From contig NZ_SRRU01000003.1 of the NCBI RefSeq assembly GCF_004784465.1, forward strand, positions 186,001 to 250,000: a DNA stretch of 64,000 bases, given 5' to 3'. The translations under genes were made by a program, and so were the position numbers. Below the pieces are notes generated by a model, which made no database searches, was not told where the DNA came from, and saw only the letters and a list, made by a program, of their open reading frames with translations. The DNA comes from Streptomyces griseoluteus. Its GTDB lineage: Bacteria > Actinomycetota > Actinomycetes > Streptomycetales > Streptomycetaceae. This document shows, in pieces, positions 24,498 through 34,105 of this stretch (its first letter is position 1; each line of letters begins with the position of its first letter).

Positions 24498-25103
24498 GTG
24501 CGGACCATCAGCGGGGTGTGGCGCTGGCGCGGCAATCCGCTGCGCCGCCCGACCGATGTCGCGGAGGCGTGGGTGTGCCTCCTGGCGTTGCTGCTGACGC
24601 TCGTGGCGATGCCCGTCGTCGGCACGGTCACCGGGTCCGCCGCGCAGGACTCGCTGCGGCGCTCGGTGCGCGAGCAGCGGCACACGCGCCATCTCGTCAC
24701 GGCCACCGTGCTGCGCACCCTCGCGCAGGCTCCGCCCGAGGCCGACCCCGACACGGGCGCGGCCCGTACCTCCCGCAGCCGGGTGCTGGCCGGGTGGACC
24801 GCGCCGGACGGCACCCGTCGCCAGGGCGCGGTGCTGGCGGACGTCAAGTCCCCCCGCGCGGGTGAGCACTTCAGGCTGTGGACGGACCCGACCGGGCGAA
24901 TAACGACCCGGCCGCTGGACTCCGCCACCGCGCGGGCGCACGCGGTGCTGGCCGGTTTCGGCGCCGCCGTGGTGGTGGCCGGGCTCATCGAGAGCGTGCG
25001 GCGCCTCGTCGTGTGGCGCATGGTCCGCCGCCGGTACGCGAGGTGGGACCGCGCCTGGGACCGGGCGGGCCCGGACTGGGGCAAGGCGGGTAGGGGCTGC
25101 TAG
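24498..25103 (+). CDS. Rv1733c-like membrane protein, 201 aa
   Basis: The N-terminal RTISGVWRWRGNPLRRPTD leads into the first helix (VCLLALLLTLVAMPVVGTV), and a second helix is near 140-165 (AVLAGFGAAVVVAGLIESV). The soluble loop between them carries VLAGWTAPDGTRRQGAVLAD. This two-helix design with an R-W-rich N-terminus is the Rv1733c family of mycobacteria and streptomycetes, of unknown function. GTG 24498 is preferred by homology to the usual MR(T/A)IS start; a GTG three codons upstream has an equal ribosome site (GAAGGGGG). Confidence 0.8.
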   Translation: MRTISGVWRWRGNPLRRPTDVAEAWVCLLALLLTLVAMPVVGTVTGSAAQDSLRRSVREQRHTRHLVTATVLRTLAQAPPEADPDTGAARTSRSRVLAGWTAPDGTRRQGAVLADVKSPRAGEHFRLWTDPTGRITTRPLDSATARAHAVLAGFGAAVVVAGLIESVRRLVVWRMVRRRYARWDRAWDRAGPDWGKAGRGC

Positions 25104-25395
25104 GGCCCTTCTTCCGGCTCGGGCCGAGAGCGTCTCCCGGTCAACCCGGGGCCGGGCTCCGGGGCCGGGGTTCCGGCTCTGGTCGGTCCGCCACCCGCGC
25201 GCACGCTACGGTGGACCGGCCGACTCGCTTTCGGCATCGACCCGCGCGCGAGCGAGCCGAAGGCCGCGCCGGAGTCCGGAACACGCGCGCACGCGAACGC
25301 CTTTCGGGCGCCCCGCGGTCGCCGTCCCGGCACCGGCTGCGGAGCCCCTGAGGCGGACGAGCACAAGTACCACGAGGTGGGGGCACGGCAACGCC

Positions 25396-27837
25396 ATGGC
25401 ACAGGGCACGGTCCAGGTGACGCACACCGGCACATCGCGGTGGCGGCGCCGCACGGGTGAGTACGCGTCGCTCGCGGCCGCGCTGGAGGCCGCCTCCGAC
25501 GGCGACGTCCTCACCATCGCCCCCGGCACCTACCGGGAGAACCTTGTCGTGCGGCGGGAGGTGACACTGCGGGGCCCCGACAACGCGCCGGGCTCGGTGC
25601 GGATCGCCCCCGTGGACGGCGTACCGCTGACCGTGCGGGCCTCCGCCGTGGTGCAGGGCCTGCACGTGGAGGGCCAGGACGGCGCCGCCCCAGCGCTGCT
25701 GGTGGAGGAGGGCACGCCCGAGCTGCTGGACGTGCGGATCGTGACCCGCTCCGCCTCCGGGATCGAGGTGCGCGGCGGGGCCCGGCCGACCGTGCGCCGC
25801 TGCACGGTGGACAACCCGGCCGGCATCGGCGTCCTCGTCCTCGACGGCGCCGCCGGGGTGTTCGAGGAGTGCGAGGTCGTCTCGGCGGGCCAGGCGGGCG
25901 TGGCGGTGCGCGGCGGCGGGCATCCGCGCCTGGACCGCTGCCGGGTGCACCACGCCTCGGGCACCGGACTCACCGCGACCGGCGAGAACTCCGCGCTGGA
26001 GGCGTTCGGTTGCGAGGTGTACGAGGTGCGCGGCGCCGGGGTGCAGGTCACGCAGCGCGCCACCGCCCACCTCACCGACTGCGAGGTGCACCGCACCTCG
26101 GCGGACGGCGTCACCCTCGACACCGACGCGGTGCTGACGCTGGCCGACTGCCGTATCCACGACATCCCGGAGAACGCGGTCGACCTGCGCTCCCGCTCCG
26201 TGCTGACCCTGACCCGGACCACGGTGCGCCAGTTCGGGCGCAACGGCCTGTCGGTGTGGGACCCCGGCACGCGTGTGGACGCCAACCAGTGCGAGATCTT
26301 CGACAGTACCGGCGACTACCCGGCGGTCTGGGTGAGCGACGGCGCGACGGCCGTGCTGGACTCCTGCCGGGTGCACGACGTGCCGGACGCGCTGTTCGTG
26401 CTGGACCGGGGCTCCCGCGCGGACGTGGTGGACAGCGACCTCTCCCAGGTGCGCAACACGGCGGTCTCGGTGAGCGACGGCGCGACCGCCCAGCTCGACG
26501 ACTGCCGTATCCGGGATGCCGCGACCGGCGCCTGGTTCCGGGACCACGGCAGCGGCGGCACGCTGAGCAACTGCACGGTGGACGGCACCCAGACCGGCGT
26601 GATCGTCACCAAGGGCGCCGACCCGACGATCGAGCGCTGTGCGGTGGAGAGTCCGGCCGAGGCCGGGTTCTACGTCTCGGCGGGCGGCCGGGGCAGCTTC
26701 GTCAACTGCCGGGTGACCGGCAGCGGCGGCTACGGCTTCCATGTGCTCGACGGCTGCCGCACGACCCTGCGCAAGTGCCGCACGGAGCGGTGTGTGCGCG
26801 GCGGTTACGAGTTCGCCGAGGGGGGCCCGGACGCGGGCACGGGCGCCGGACCGGTCGTGGAGGAGTGCTCCAGCGACGAGAGCGGCGCGCTGCGGCCCCC
26901 GGCTGCGCAGGACACGGCGGTGCAGACGGTTCCGGCGTCCACCGGCGGGCTGCTCGGCGCGATTCCGGGGCAGCGCGCCGTGGGCGCGGAGCCGTCGGCG
27001 GCGCCGCCCGTGCCGCAGCGGGAGACCCGTACGCCGAAGGCCGTGATGGGTGAACTCGACGCGCTGGTGGGCCTGGAGAGCGTCAAGCGCGAGGTGCGGG
27101 CGCTGACCGACATGATCGAGGTGGGCAGACGCCGCCAGAAGGCGGGCCTGAAGGCGGCCTCGGTGAAGCGGCACCTGGTCTTCACCGGCTCCCCCGGCAC
27201 CGGCAAGACGACGGTGGCCCGGCTGTACGGCGAGATCCTGGCCGCGCTCGGGGTGCTGGAGATAGGGCATCTGGTGGAGGTGTCGCGGGTCGACCTGGTG
27301 GGCGAGCACATCGGTTCCACCGCGATCCGCACCCAGGAGGCGTTCGAACGGGCGCGTGGCGGGGTGCTGTTCATCGACGAGGCGTACGCGCTGTCGCCGG
27401 AGGACGCCGGGCGTGACTTCGGCAAGGAGGCCATCGACACCCTGGTGAAGCTGATGGAGGACCACCGGGACGCGGTCGTGGTGATCGTGGCGGGCTACAC
27501 GGCGGAGATGGAGCGCTTCCTCTCGGTCAACCCCGGTGTGGCGTCCCGTTTCTCGCGGACGATCACCTTCGGGGACTACGGCCCCGAGGAGCTGCTGCGG
27601 ATCGTGGAGCAGCAGGCGGACGAGCACGAGTACCGGCTCGCGTCCGGCACGGCGGAGGCGCTGCTGAAGTACTTCACGGCGCTCCCGAAGGGCCCGGCGT
27701 TCGGCAACGGCCGTACCGCGCGGCAGACGTTCGAGGCGATGGTGGAGCGGCACGCGAGCCGGGTGGCGCAGTTCGCCGACCCGAGCACCGACGACCTGAC
27801 CCTGCTGTACCCGGAGGACCTGCCCGAACTGCCGTGA
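25396..27837 (+). CDS. Right-handed beta-helix protein fused to CbxX/CfqX-type AAA+ ATPase, 813 aa
   Basis: Residues about 15-500 consist of many short repeats of the pectate-lyase-like parallel beta-helix (recurring GxxPxLxxCxVxxxxxxGVxV units, with D-C-x-V/I-H motifs). A Pro-rich linker (about 500-545) leads to an AAA+ module: Walker A GSPGTGKTT (about 598-606), Walker B VLFIDEAYAL (about 657), then the arginine finger region RFSRTI and a C-terminal helical lid. The AAA part belongs to the CbxX/CfqX group that includes the EccA ATPases of type VII secretion. The role here is unknown. ATG 25396 is the first start after a GGTGGGGGCACGGCAACGCC leader. Confidence 0.85.
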   Translation: MAQGTVQVTHTGTSRWRRRTGEYASLAAALEAASDGDVLTIAPGTYRENLVVRREVTLRGPDNAPGSVRIAPVDGVPLTVRASAVVQGLHVEGQDGAAPALLVEEGTPELLDVRIVTRSASGIEVRGGARPTVRRCTVDNPAGIGVLVLDGAAGVFEECEVVSAGQAGVAVRGGGHPRLDRCRVHHASGTGLTATGENSALEAFGCEVYEVRGAGVQVTQRATAHLTDCEVHRTSADGVTLDTDAVLTLADCRIHDIPENAVDLRSRSVLTLTRTTVRQFGRNGLSVWDPGTRVDANQCEIFDSTGDYPAVWVSDGATAVLDSCRVHDVPDALFVLDRGSRADVVDSDLSQVRNTAVSVSDGATAQLDDCRIRDAATGAWFRDHGSGGTLSNCTVDGTQTGVIVTKGADPTIERCAVESPAEAGFYVSAGGRGSFVNCRVTGSGGYGFHVLDGCRTTLRKCRTERCVRGGYEFAEGGPDAGTGAGPVVEECSSDESGALRPPAAQDTAVQTVPASTGGLLGAIPGQRAVGAEPSAAPPVPQRETRTPKAVMGELDALVGLESVKREVRALTDMIEVGRRRQKAGLKAASVKRHLVFTGSPGTGKTTVARLYGEILAALGVLEIGHLVEVSRVDLVGEHIGSTAIRTQEAFERARGGVLFIDEAYALSPEDAGRDFGKEAIDTLVKLMEDHRDAVVVIVAGYTAEMERFLSVNPGVASRFSRTITFGDYGPEELLRIVEQQADEHEYRLASGTAEALLKYFTALPKGPAFGNGRTARQTFEAMVERHASRVAQFADPSTDDLTLLYPEDLPELP

Positions 27838-27844
27838 GGCGGCG

Positions 27845-30202
27845 TCATGTCCGGCCGGGTTCCGGTCGGGGCGCGGGCAGGTCGGGGTGGAGGCGCGCCA
27901 ACAGGCGGTCGCGTTCGCGGACGAAGACCGGGTCCTCCTGGTAGTCGGAGTGGCCGAGGATCGGCGCGGGCAGCGGGTGTTCGGGGGTACGGCCGTAGGC
28001 GCGCGGGTCGGGCAGCGGCTCGTGGTCGACCTCGGGGCCGTGCCCGGCGGGCAGCCGGACGGGGCCGCCGATGGGGTCGGTGCGGCGGTGGAGGTTGCGC
28101 CAGCAGCAGATGTCCCGGTGCAGGGCGGCGAGGGCGGCGGGGCCGAAGTGGGCCGGGAACCAGCGCCCGTAGAGCCGTTCCAGCGGTGAGCCGTAGGTGA
28201 GCAGGGCGACGCGCTGCCGTACGGCGGGCGGGAGCTGCCAGGCCGCCGCGGCGACCAGGACGCTGCCCTGCGAGTGGCCGGAGAGGACGAGACGGCCGCC
28301 GGTGCGCTCGGTCCAGGTCGCGGTGCGCCAGGTCAGGTCGGGTACGGCACGCTCGGCGTAGCAGGGAGGCGCGAAAGGGTGGGCCGCGCGCGGCCAGAAG
28401 GTGCCGACGTCCCACAGGATGCCTATGGTCCGGCGGGCCGAGGCGTCCTTGTAGGCGCGGCGTCCCCAGGTGACGAAGAGCAGGAAGCCGACGCCGACCA
28501 GCCAGGAGCCGAGCGTCTGGCAGATCTCGGCGGCGGCCCGGACGGGGGCCCCGGCGTCCCGGGCGGCATGGGCGGGCGCGAGCCCGGTGGCGAGGGCACC
28601 GGTGAGGGCGCCCGCGCCGGCGATCAGAGTGGCGACGGAGCCGACGGCGAGCATCAGGGGCGCGCGGTCGGTGAGCGTGGCCATGGCGCGGACATGGGCG
28701 ATGCGCCTCGTGCGGTGCGGGTCCTCGGGCTCACCGGGGTGCTCGGCGCGCACCCGTCGGCGCTCGGCGCGGGCGAGGCGCGCGGTGCGCCGGGCCAGGA
28801 CGGCGATCAGTACGAGGAGCACGGCGAGTACGGGCGGGATCGCGGACGCCTGCCAGGTCAGGGTGACGGGCGGGCCGGTGATCGAGGCGCGGGTGCCGTC
28901 CAGCCAGTCGGCGACGCGCTGGGCGACCCCGCCGGAGGCGACTCCGCCGAGCGCGCACGCGAGCAGGGCGACGGCGGGTCCGCCGAGGCCGCGTATCGCG
29001 GCGCGGGGGTCGGGCATACGCCGGTGCAGCCGGCGGGCGACGACCGCGAGGACGACGACGAGGACGCCCTGCGCCAGCATGACCGTGCCGAACGCCGGGT
29101 CACCGGGCAGCCTCCCGGCGGACTGCCAGCCGGGCCGGGACCAGCAGGCGTAGGTGACCGCGAGCAGCAGCAGGACCAGGGCGCCGAGCGGGAGGGCGCG
29201 CAGCAGGTGGCGGTCGAGCGTCTGGTCGAGTTGGCGCTCGCTGCGGCCCCGGCGGCACACCACCGTGACGGCCACGCAGGCCCAGGCGAGGATGCCCGCG
29301 CCGAGCAGGACGCCGACGAGGTGGAGGAGCGCGGGTCCGCCGGGGCGGAGATCGAAGCGGGTGGCGGGCAGGGTGACGGCGGCGGCGACGGTGAGCAGCC
29401 CGGCCGCGGTGTGCGCGGCGCGGAGGCGGGCGCCGAGACGGCGGCCGTACCAGAAGCCGGGGCGGGCCAGCGCGCCCTCGTCGGCGGCGGGTTCGGCGGT
29501 GGTGGTCAGGGGCCGGTGGGACTCGTACGCGCTCCAGGTGCGGTGGGAGAGGTACCAGAGCAGCGCGGTGAGCAGGGTGGGCGCCAGGGCGGCGAGGGCG
29601 AGCCGACGGCCGGGCGGGCTCCACCAGCCGCCACCGGAGAGGGTGGGCGAGAGGAAGGTGAGCCAGGTGTGGCGGCCGGCGCAGGCGGGGGCACCGGCGC
29701 ACTGCCAGGCCACCAGGTCCAGCGCGACCTCGCAGGCGGCGGCGACCAGGAGCACGGTCAGGGTGAGCGCGGCCAGCCGGACGAGGAGACCGTATAAGCG
29801 GACCGAGCGGCCGGGGCGCTCGGCGGAGGGGCGCATCCAGTGGGCGAGGTTGACCACCATGAAGGGCAGCAGCAACAGCCACAGGGCGCGGGTGCCGTTG
29901 CCGGAGGTGAGGTTGCACCAGACGTACGCCTCGCGTACCGGGCCCTCGCCGGGGCGTTCGTCCAGGGCGGGTCCCGCTCCCCCGGCGGACTCGGGTACGT
30001 CCTGGGCGCGGCGGTAGACGGCGGCCGTGTCGTCGCCGGTGACGCGGATGGTACGGGGATCGCCGAGCATCTTCTCGGGGGTGGTGCCGCCGACGCCGTG
30101 CACCAGCAGTTCCAGACCGCGTTCCGCCGTCGCGGCCACCGGGGGCGGCGGGTCCGTGAGGTCCGGCCGGGGATCGGGGATGCGTTCCCGCGCGTGTTCC
30201 AC
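27845..30202 (-). CDS. Large multi-pass membrane protein with C-terminal alpha/beta hydrolase, 785 aa
   Basis: A soluble N-terminus with an alpha/beta hydrolase-like first strand (LELLVHGVGGTTPEKMLGDP) precedes eight to ten transmembrane segments (about 105-580). The C-terminal part contains the serine motif GHSQGS within RLVLSGHSQGSVLVAAAAWQ and the strand LLTYGSPLERLY. The hydrolase fold is thus split by the membrane domain. This arrangement is recurrent in streptomycetes; substrate unknown, presumably lipids or esters at the inner face. GTG start at 30202. It ends 7 bases from the preceding beta-helix/AAA gene (convergent). Confidence 0.75.
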   Translation of the reverse strand: MEHARERIPDPRPDLTDPPPPVAATAERGLELLVHGVGGTTPEKMLGDPRTIRVTGDDTAAVYRRAQDVPESAGGAGPALDERPGEGPVREAYVWCNLTSGNGTRALWLLLLPFMVVNLAHWMRPSAERPGRSVRLYGLLVRLAALTLTVLLVAAACEVALDLVAWQCAGAPACAGRHTWLTFLSPTLSGGGWWSPPGRRLALAALAPTLLTALLWYLSHRTWSAYESHRPLTTTAEPAADEGALARPGFWYGRRLGARLRAAHTAAGLLTVAAAVTLPATRFDLRPGGPALLHLVGVLLGAGILAWACVAVTVVCRRGRSERQLDQTLDRHLLRALPLGALVLLLLAVTYACWSRPGWQSAGRLPGDPAFGTVMLAQGVLVVVLAVVARRLHRRMPDPRAAIRGLGGPAVALLACALGGVASGGVAQRVADWLDGTRASITGPPVTLTWQASAIPPVLAVLLVLIAVLARRTARLARAERRRVRAEHPGEPEDPHRTRRIAHVRAMATLTDRAPLMLAVGSVATLIAGAGALTGALATGLAPAHAARDAGAPVRAAAEICQTLGSWLVGVGFLLFVTWGRRAYKDASARRTIGILWDVGTFWPRAAHPFAPPCYAERAVPDLTWRTATWTERTGGRLVLSGHSQGSVLVAAAAWQLPPAVRQRVALLTYGSPLERLYGRWFPAHFGPAALAALHRDICCWRNLHRRTDPIGGPVRLPAGHGPEVDHEPLPDPRAYGRTPEHPLPAPILGHSDYQEDPVFVRERDRLLARLHPDLPAPRPEPGRT

Positions 30203-30517
30203 TTGTCGTCCGCACTTCCGTTGTCACCTGAGGAGTCTCAAGTCCGTGCGGGCTTCAGGTTCTCCGTTTCCGCCGCGGCGTACACCTGACGGGAGGGCTT
30301 GTCACGGAATCTCCCCGATCCGGGTGACGACGGCGGCCGTGGTGCCCGCACACATGTGCGCGCGCCCTATGTGCGCATGGTGACAGCCAGTGGCGCGCCC
30401 CATGGCGGCCCGTGACAAGATGAGACTCCGGCGTATGTGGTGGGGTCCGGGAACGGGCAGGTCACCGCGGGCGCGCCAGGCGGCTCGGACAGGTGTGGCG
30501 AAAGGACCGGAGCGTAC
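30203..30517. promoter_or_regulatory. Divergent region with a near-perfect palindrome
   Basis: At about 30347-30362, CGCACACATGTGCGCG is a 16-bp palindrome with one mismatched pair, and CTATGTGCGCATGG follows 5 bases later with related sequence. It lies between the membrane hydrolase and a DeoR regulator gene and may be an operator. Apart from this and the GGAG before the GTG at 30518, nothing is recognised. Confidence 0.45.
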
Positions 30518-31366
30518 GTGAGCGAGAATCAGAACCTCCTCGCGGAGCAGCGGCGCGCTCTGATCGTGGACGAGGTCCGGCGGCGGGGCGGTGTCCGGGT
30601 CAATGAGCTGACCCGTCAACTGGGTGTCTCGGACATGACCGTGCGCCGCGACCTGGACGCGCTGGCCCGGCAGGGTGTGCTGGAGAAGGTGCACGGCGGC
30701 GCGGTCCCGGTGGTCGAGGCGAGCACGCACGAGCCGGGGTTCGAGGCCAAGTCCGGCCTGGAGCCGACCGCCAAGGAGGAGATCGCGCGGGCGGCCGCGC
30801 GCCTGGTGGCGCCGGGTTCGGCGATCGCGCTGTCCGGCGGTACGACCACCTTCACACTGGCCGGGCAGCTCCTGGAGGTGCCCGACCTGACCGTGGTGAC
30901 GAACTCGGTGCGGGTCGCCGATGTCTTCCACACCGCGCAGCGCACCTCGGGCCGACGGCCGGGTGCGGCCACGGTGGTGCTGACCGGCGGGGTGCGCACC
31001 CCGTCCGACTCGCTGGTGGGTCCGGTGGCGGACCGGGCCATCGCCGCGCTCCACTTCGATCTGCTGTTCCTCGGCGTGCACGGCATATCGGCGGAGGCCG
31101 GGTTGTCCACGCCGAACCTCGCCGAGGCGGAGACCAACCGGCAGCTGGTGCGCTCGGCGCGCCGGGTCGTGGTGGTCGCCGACCACACCAAGTGGGGCAC
31201 GGTGGGATTGAGTTCGTTCGCCGCGCTGGACGACGTGGACACGCTCGTCACGGACGGCGGGCTGCCCGCCGAGGCCCGTGCCGAGATCTCCGAGCGGCTG
31301 CGGCGCCTGGTGGTGGCGGGCGAACCGGAGGACGACGAGGAGCCCGAGGGCCCCGAGGAGGACTGA
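30518..31366 (+). CDS. DeoR-family transcriptional regulator, 282 aa
   Basis: Residues about 5-65 form the DeoR helix-turn-helix (LIVDEVRRRGGVRVNELTRQ, LGVSDMTVRRDLDALARQG, EKVHGGAVPV). The remainder is the sugar-phosphate-binding DeoR sensor domain (LSGGTTTFTLAGQLLEV, VLTGGVRTPSDSLVGPVAD, FLGVHGISAEAGLS). The C-terminus is unusually acidic. It should repress a sugar or nucleoside catabolic operon in response to a phosphorylated sugar. The target is not adjacent, since the next gene is a cysteine desulfhydrase in convergent orientation. Confidence 0.88.
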   Translation: MSENQNLLAEQRRALIVDEVRRRGGVRVNELTRQLGVSDMTVRRDLDALARQGVLEKVHGGAVPVVEASTHEPGFEAKSGLEPTAKEEIARAAARLVAPGSAIALSGGTTTFTLAGQLLEVPDLTVVTNSVRVADVFHTAQRTSGRRPGAATVVLTGGVRTPSDSLVGPVADRAIAALHFDLLFLGVHGISAEAGLSTPNLAEAETNRQLVRSARRVVVVADHTKWGTVGLSSFAALDDVDTLVTDGGLPAEARAEISERLRRLVVAGEPEDDEEPEGPEED

Positions 31367-31390
31367 CGGCGCCCCGGGGGCGCACTCGCT

Positions 31391-32515
31391 TCAGTCCGGC
31401 CACACCCCCGTGGCCAGCAGTGACTCGATCGCGGCCGTGTACGGTCCGATGTCGAGGTTCTGCTCCTCCAGCCAGCTGTCCGAGTAGTACTTGTCGAGGT
31501 AGCGGTCGCCGGGGTCGCACAGCAGGGTGACCACACTGCCGTTCCGGCCCTCGGCCACCATCTCGGAGACGATCTTCAGCGCGCTCCACAGCCCGGTCCC
31601 GGTGGACCCGCCCGCCTTGCGCCCCAGCGCCCGCTCCAGCGCGCGTACGGCGGCCACGCTCGCGGCGTCCGGGACCTTCATCATGCGGTCGATCGCACCG
31701 GGCACGAAGCTGGGCTCCATGCGCGGCCGTCCGATCCCCTCGATGCGGGAGCCGCAGTCGCAGGTGACGTCCGGGTCGCCGGTGGTCCAGCCCTCGAAGA
31801 AGCAGGAGTTCTCGGGGTCGGCCACACAGACGCGGGTGTCGTGCTGGAGGTAGTGCACATAGCGGGCGAGGGTGGCCGAGGTGCCGCCGGTGCCGGCCGT
31901 GGCGACGATCCAGGCGGGCACCGGGTACCGCTCCAGCGCGAGCTGCCGGAAGATCGACTCGGCGATGTTGTTGTTGCCGCGCCAGTCGGTGGCGCGCTCG
32001 GCATAGGTGAACTGGTCCATGAAGTGGCCGCCGGTCTCGGCCGCGAGCCGCGCCGACTCGGCGTACATGGTGCGCGGGTCGTCCACGAAGTGGCAGCGGC
32101 CGCCGTGGAACTCGATGAGCCGGCACTTCTCGGCACTGGTGGTGCGCGGCATGACGGCGATGAACGGCACGCCGATCAGGGACGCGAAGTACGCCTCGGA
32201 GACGGCGGTCGAGCCGCTGGACGCCTCGATCACCGGGCGGCCGGGGCGAATCCAGCCGTTGCACAGGCCGTAGAGGAAGAGGGAGCGGGCGAGGCGGTGC
32301 TTGAGGCTGCCGGTCGGGTGGGTCGACTCGTCCTTGAGGTAGAGGTCGATGCCCCATTCCTCGGGGAGCGGAAAGCGCAGCAAGTGGGTGTCCGCTGATC
32401 GGTTCGCGTCCGCCTGGACTTTGCGGACGGCCTCTTTCAGCCAGTCCCGGTAGGCCGCGTCACTGCGGTCGACATCGAGGGTGGCGCCGGTCCGGGCCGG
32501 TGGGGTGGTGCTCAC
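31391..32515 (-). CDS. PLP-dependent cysteine desulfhydrase (Cds1/cysteine synthase-like), 374 aa
   Basis: The fold-type II PLP enzyme has the Schiff-base lysine in [10 protein letters not shown] (Lys72), the substrate loop [12 protein letters not shown], and the phosphate-binding glycines [13 protein letters not shown]. The [20 protein letters not shown] segment resembles mycobacterial Cds1, which releases H2S from cysteine. It could also act as a cysteine synthase. The gene is convergent with DeoR and divergent from the next gene. Confidence 0.82.
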   Translation of the reverse strand: MSTTPPARTGATLDVDRSDAAYRDWLKEAVRKVQADANRSADTHLLRFPLPEEWGIDLYLKDESTHPTGSLKHRLARSLFLYGLCNGWIRPGRPVIEASSGSTAVSEAYFASLIGVPFIAVMPRTTSAEKCRLIEFHGGRCHFVDDPRTMYAESARLAAETGGHFMDQFTYAERATDWRGNNNIAESIFRQLALERYPVPAWIVATAGTGGTSATLARYVHYLQHDTRVCVADPENSCFFEGWTTGDPDVTCDCGSRIEGIGRPRMEPSFVPGAIDRMMKVPDAASVAAVRALERALGRKAGGSTGTGLWSALKIVSEMVAEGRNGSVVTLLCDPGDRYLDKYYSDSWLEEQNLDIGPYTAAIESLLATGVWPD

Positions 32516-32807
32516 GGCGGGGCTCCTTACGCTGGGCGCCGACGACGCCCGGCGCGGTCGGCAGCCCGATCATAGGCATCAGTGGCACCGCTTCTCACCT
32601 GCATCAACGCATCTTTGAGCCACCCAAAGGCAGCCTGGGGCACACCCGTACGAGGGGGCGCGGGGGCGCATTGGCGCGAGTGCTCCAGCGCCACGTGCGC
32701 CCCGTTCGCGCGCACTGGTGCTCCTGTCCGCGCCGGGGCAGACTGCACCGCGTGGACCGGCCGCCGTGCGGGGGCCGGTGGACCGGTACGCGAGGGGGCG
32801 GTACGGG

Positions 32808-33131
32808 ATGGCGGAGCCGGAGTTCACGGCGAGAGGCGTGCGCATCGGCAAGGGGGTGCGCTCGCTGACGCGGGCGGGCCGGGTCCGGGTCGGCGACGGC
32901 AGGGTGGAGCTGCTCACCAGCGAGGGCAGCGAGATCGACAGCGCCCCCGTCGGGACCGTACGGGCCTCCAGACCGTGGTTCGCCCCGCAGGGGCGGGCGC
33001 AGGCCGAGCTGAACGGCCGGCGCTACCAGCTCACGCTCACCGAGCGTGACTCCGCACCCGGTGAGCCGGGGCCGCCCGCCGCCAGCCGGTTCGTCGAAGC
33101 GGTGCGCCGCGCGGCCGGCCGGGGTGGCTGA
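32808..33131 (+). CDS. Uncharacterised small protein, 107 aa
   Basis: The sequence is soluble and beta-rich (FTARGVRIGKGVRSLTRAG, VRVGDGRVELLTSEGSEIDS, ELNGRRYQLTL), in places like a small PH/GRAM fold. I do not recognise a named family. ATG 32808 follows GAGGGGG by about 9 bases. The ORF extends upstream, but the region before is promoter-like and lacks a ribosome site. Confidence 0.6.
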   Translation: MAEPEFTARGVRIGKGVRSLTRAGRVRVGDGRVELLTSEGSEIDSAPVGTVRASRPWFAPQGRAQAELNGRRYQLTLTERDSAPGEPGPPAASRFVEAVRRAAGRGG

Positions 33132-33337
33132 CCTGCGGGCCACCGTGGCGAGTTGCGGGAGGGCGGGCACTACGGCACGCTGATCTCACGTCACTCTGGG
33201 TTTACCGGAGGTTACGCTGCGGACCAGCCCGTCGGCCTCGACGGCGGCGGTCACAGGGACGTCGGCGCCCTCCCGGATTTCCGTTGTTCTCCGTGTTCCT
33301 CCGGTCAATCCGGACCTCACACCGGGGAGTCGCAGCC

Positions 33338-34054
33338 GTGATCAGTCACCCGAACAGGCACTGCACGGTGGAGCTCCAAGCCCTGCCGTCGCGGATCGGC
33401 CAGGTCCGCAGAATCGTATCTGCGCAGTTGCGCTACTGGCGTCTGGACCCGTTGATAGACCGGGCCGCGCTCGGTGTGACCGAGCTGCTGAGCAACGTCC
33501 ACCGACATGCCCGGCCCGACAAGTCCTGCACCGTGGAGCTGGAGTTCCAGTCCGACCGGCTCACTGTCTCCGTCCGCGACCGCGATCCACGTCTTCCCGT
33601 GGTGGCCGACAGCGCCGGGGCGTCGGACGCCGGACCCCTCGCGACCTGCGGGCGGGGGCTGGTGATGGTGGCCGCCGTCAGCGAGAGCTGGGGCTGCCGG
33701 CCGGACGGCGAGGACGGCAAAGTCGTGTGGTTCGCACTGTCCGCGACCGCGGCCCCGCGTCCACCGGCGCCGAAACCGCTCCGCGCGGCGGAGCAGCGGC
33801 CCGAGCCCGCGCCGCTCACCGTACAGCCCCTGGTCCGCGCACCCGAGCCGGTCGTGGTCCACGCCCCGGCGCCCGAGCCCTCGGTGGCGCACGGTCCGGC
33901 TCGCTCCCCCGAGCCCGCCGTGGCCCACGCCCCCGCCGGCACCCCGGCACCGGAACCCGCCCTGGCCCACGCGGCGTCCGAACCCGTGGCCCCCAAACCG
34001 GCGCCGCCCGTGGTGGCGGCAGCGGTTTCCGCGACGTCGGCCGTCCCCGGCTGA
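33338..34054 (+). CDS. RsbW-like ATP-binding (anti-sigma/kinase-type) protein, 238 aa
   Basis: Residues about 10-130 form a HATPase_c domain of the SpoIIAB/RsbW type: RIGQVRRIVSAQLRYWRLDP, then ALGVTELLSNVHRHAR (the N box), the G-type loop VRDRDPRLP and CGRGLVMVAAVSESWG. The rest (about 140-238) is a low-complexity Pro/Ala tail with P-E-P repeats. Streptomyces encode many such proteins that regulate sigma factors by binding or phosphorylation. GTG 33338 is chosen because GGGGAG is 9 bases upstream. No sigma factor is adjacent. Confidence 0.83.
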   Translation: MISHPNRHCTVELQALPSRIGQVRRIVSAQLRYWRLDPLIDRAALGVTELLSNVHRHARPDKSCTVELEFQSDRLTVSVRDRDPRLPVVADSAGASDAGPLATCGRGLVMVAAVSESWGCRPDGEDGKVVWFALSATAAPRPPAPKPLRAAEQRPEPAPLTVQPLVRAPEPVVVHAPAPEPSVAHGPARSPEPAVAHAPAGTPAPEPALAHAASEPVAPKPAPPVVAAAVSATSAVPG

Positions 34055-34105
34055 CCGAACGGAACGCGTGCCCGGTACCGCGCCCGAGCGCCGTACCGGG
34101 CCGCG

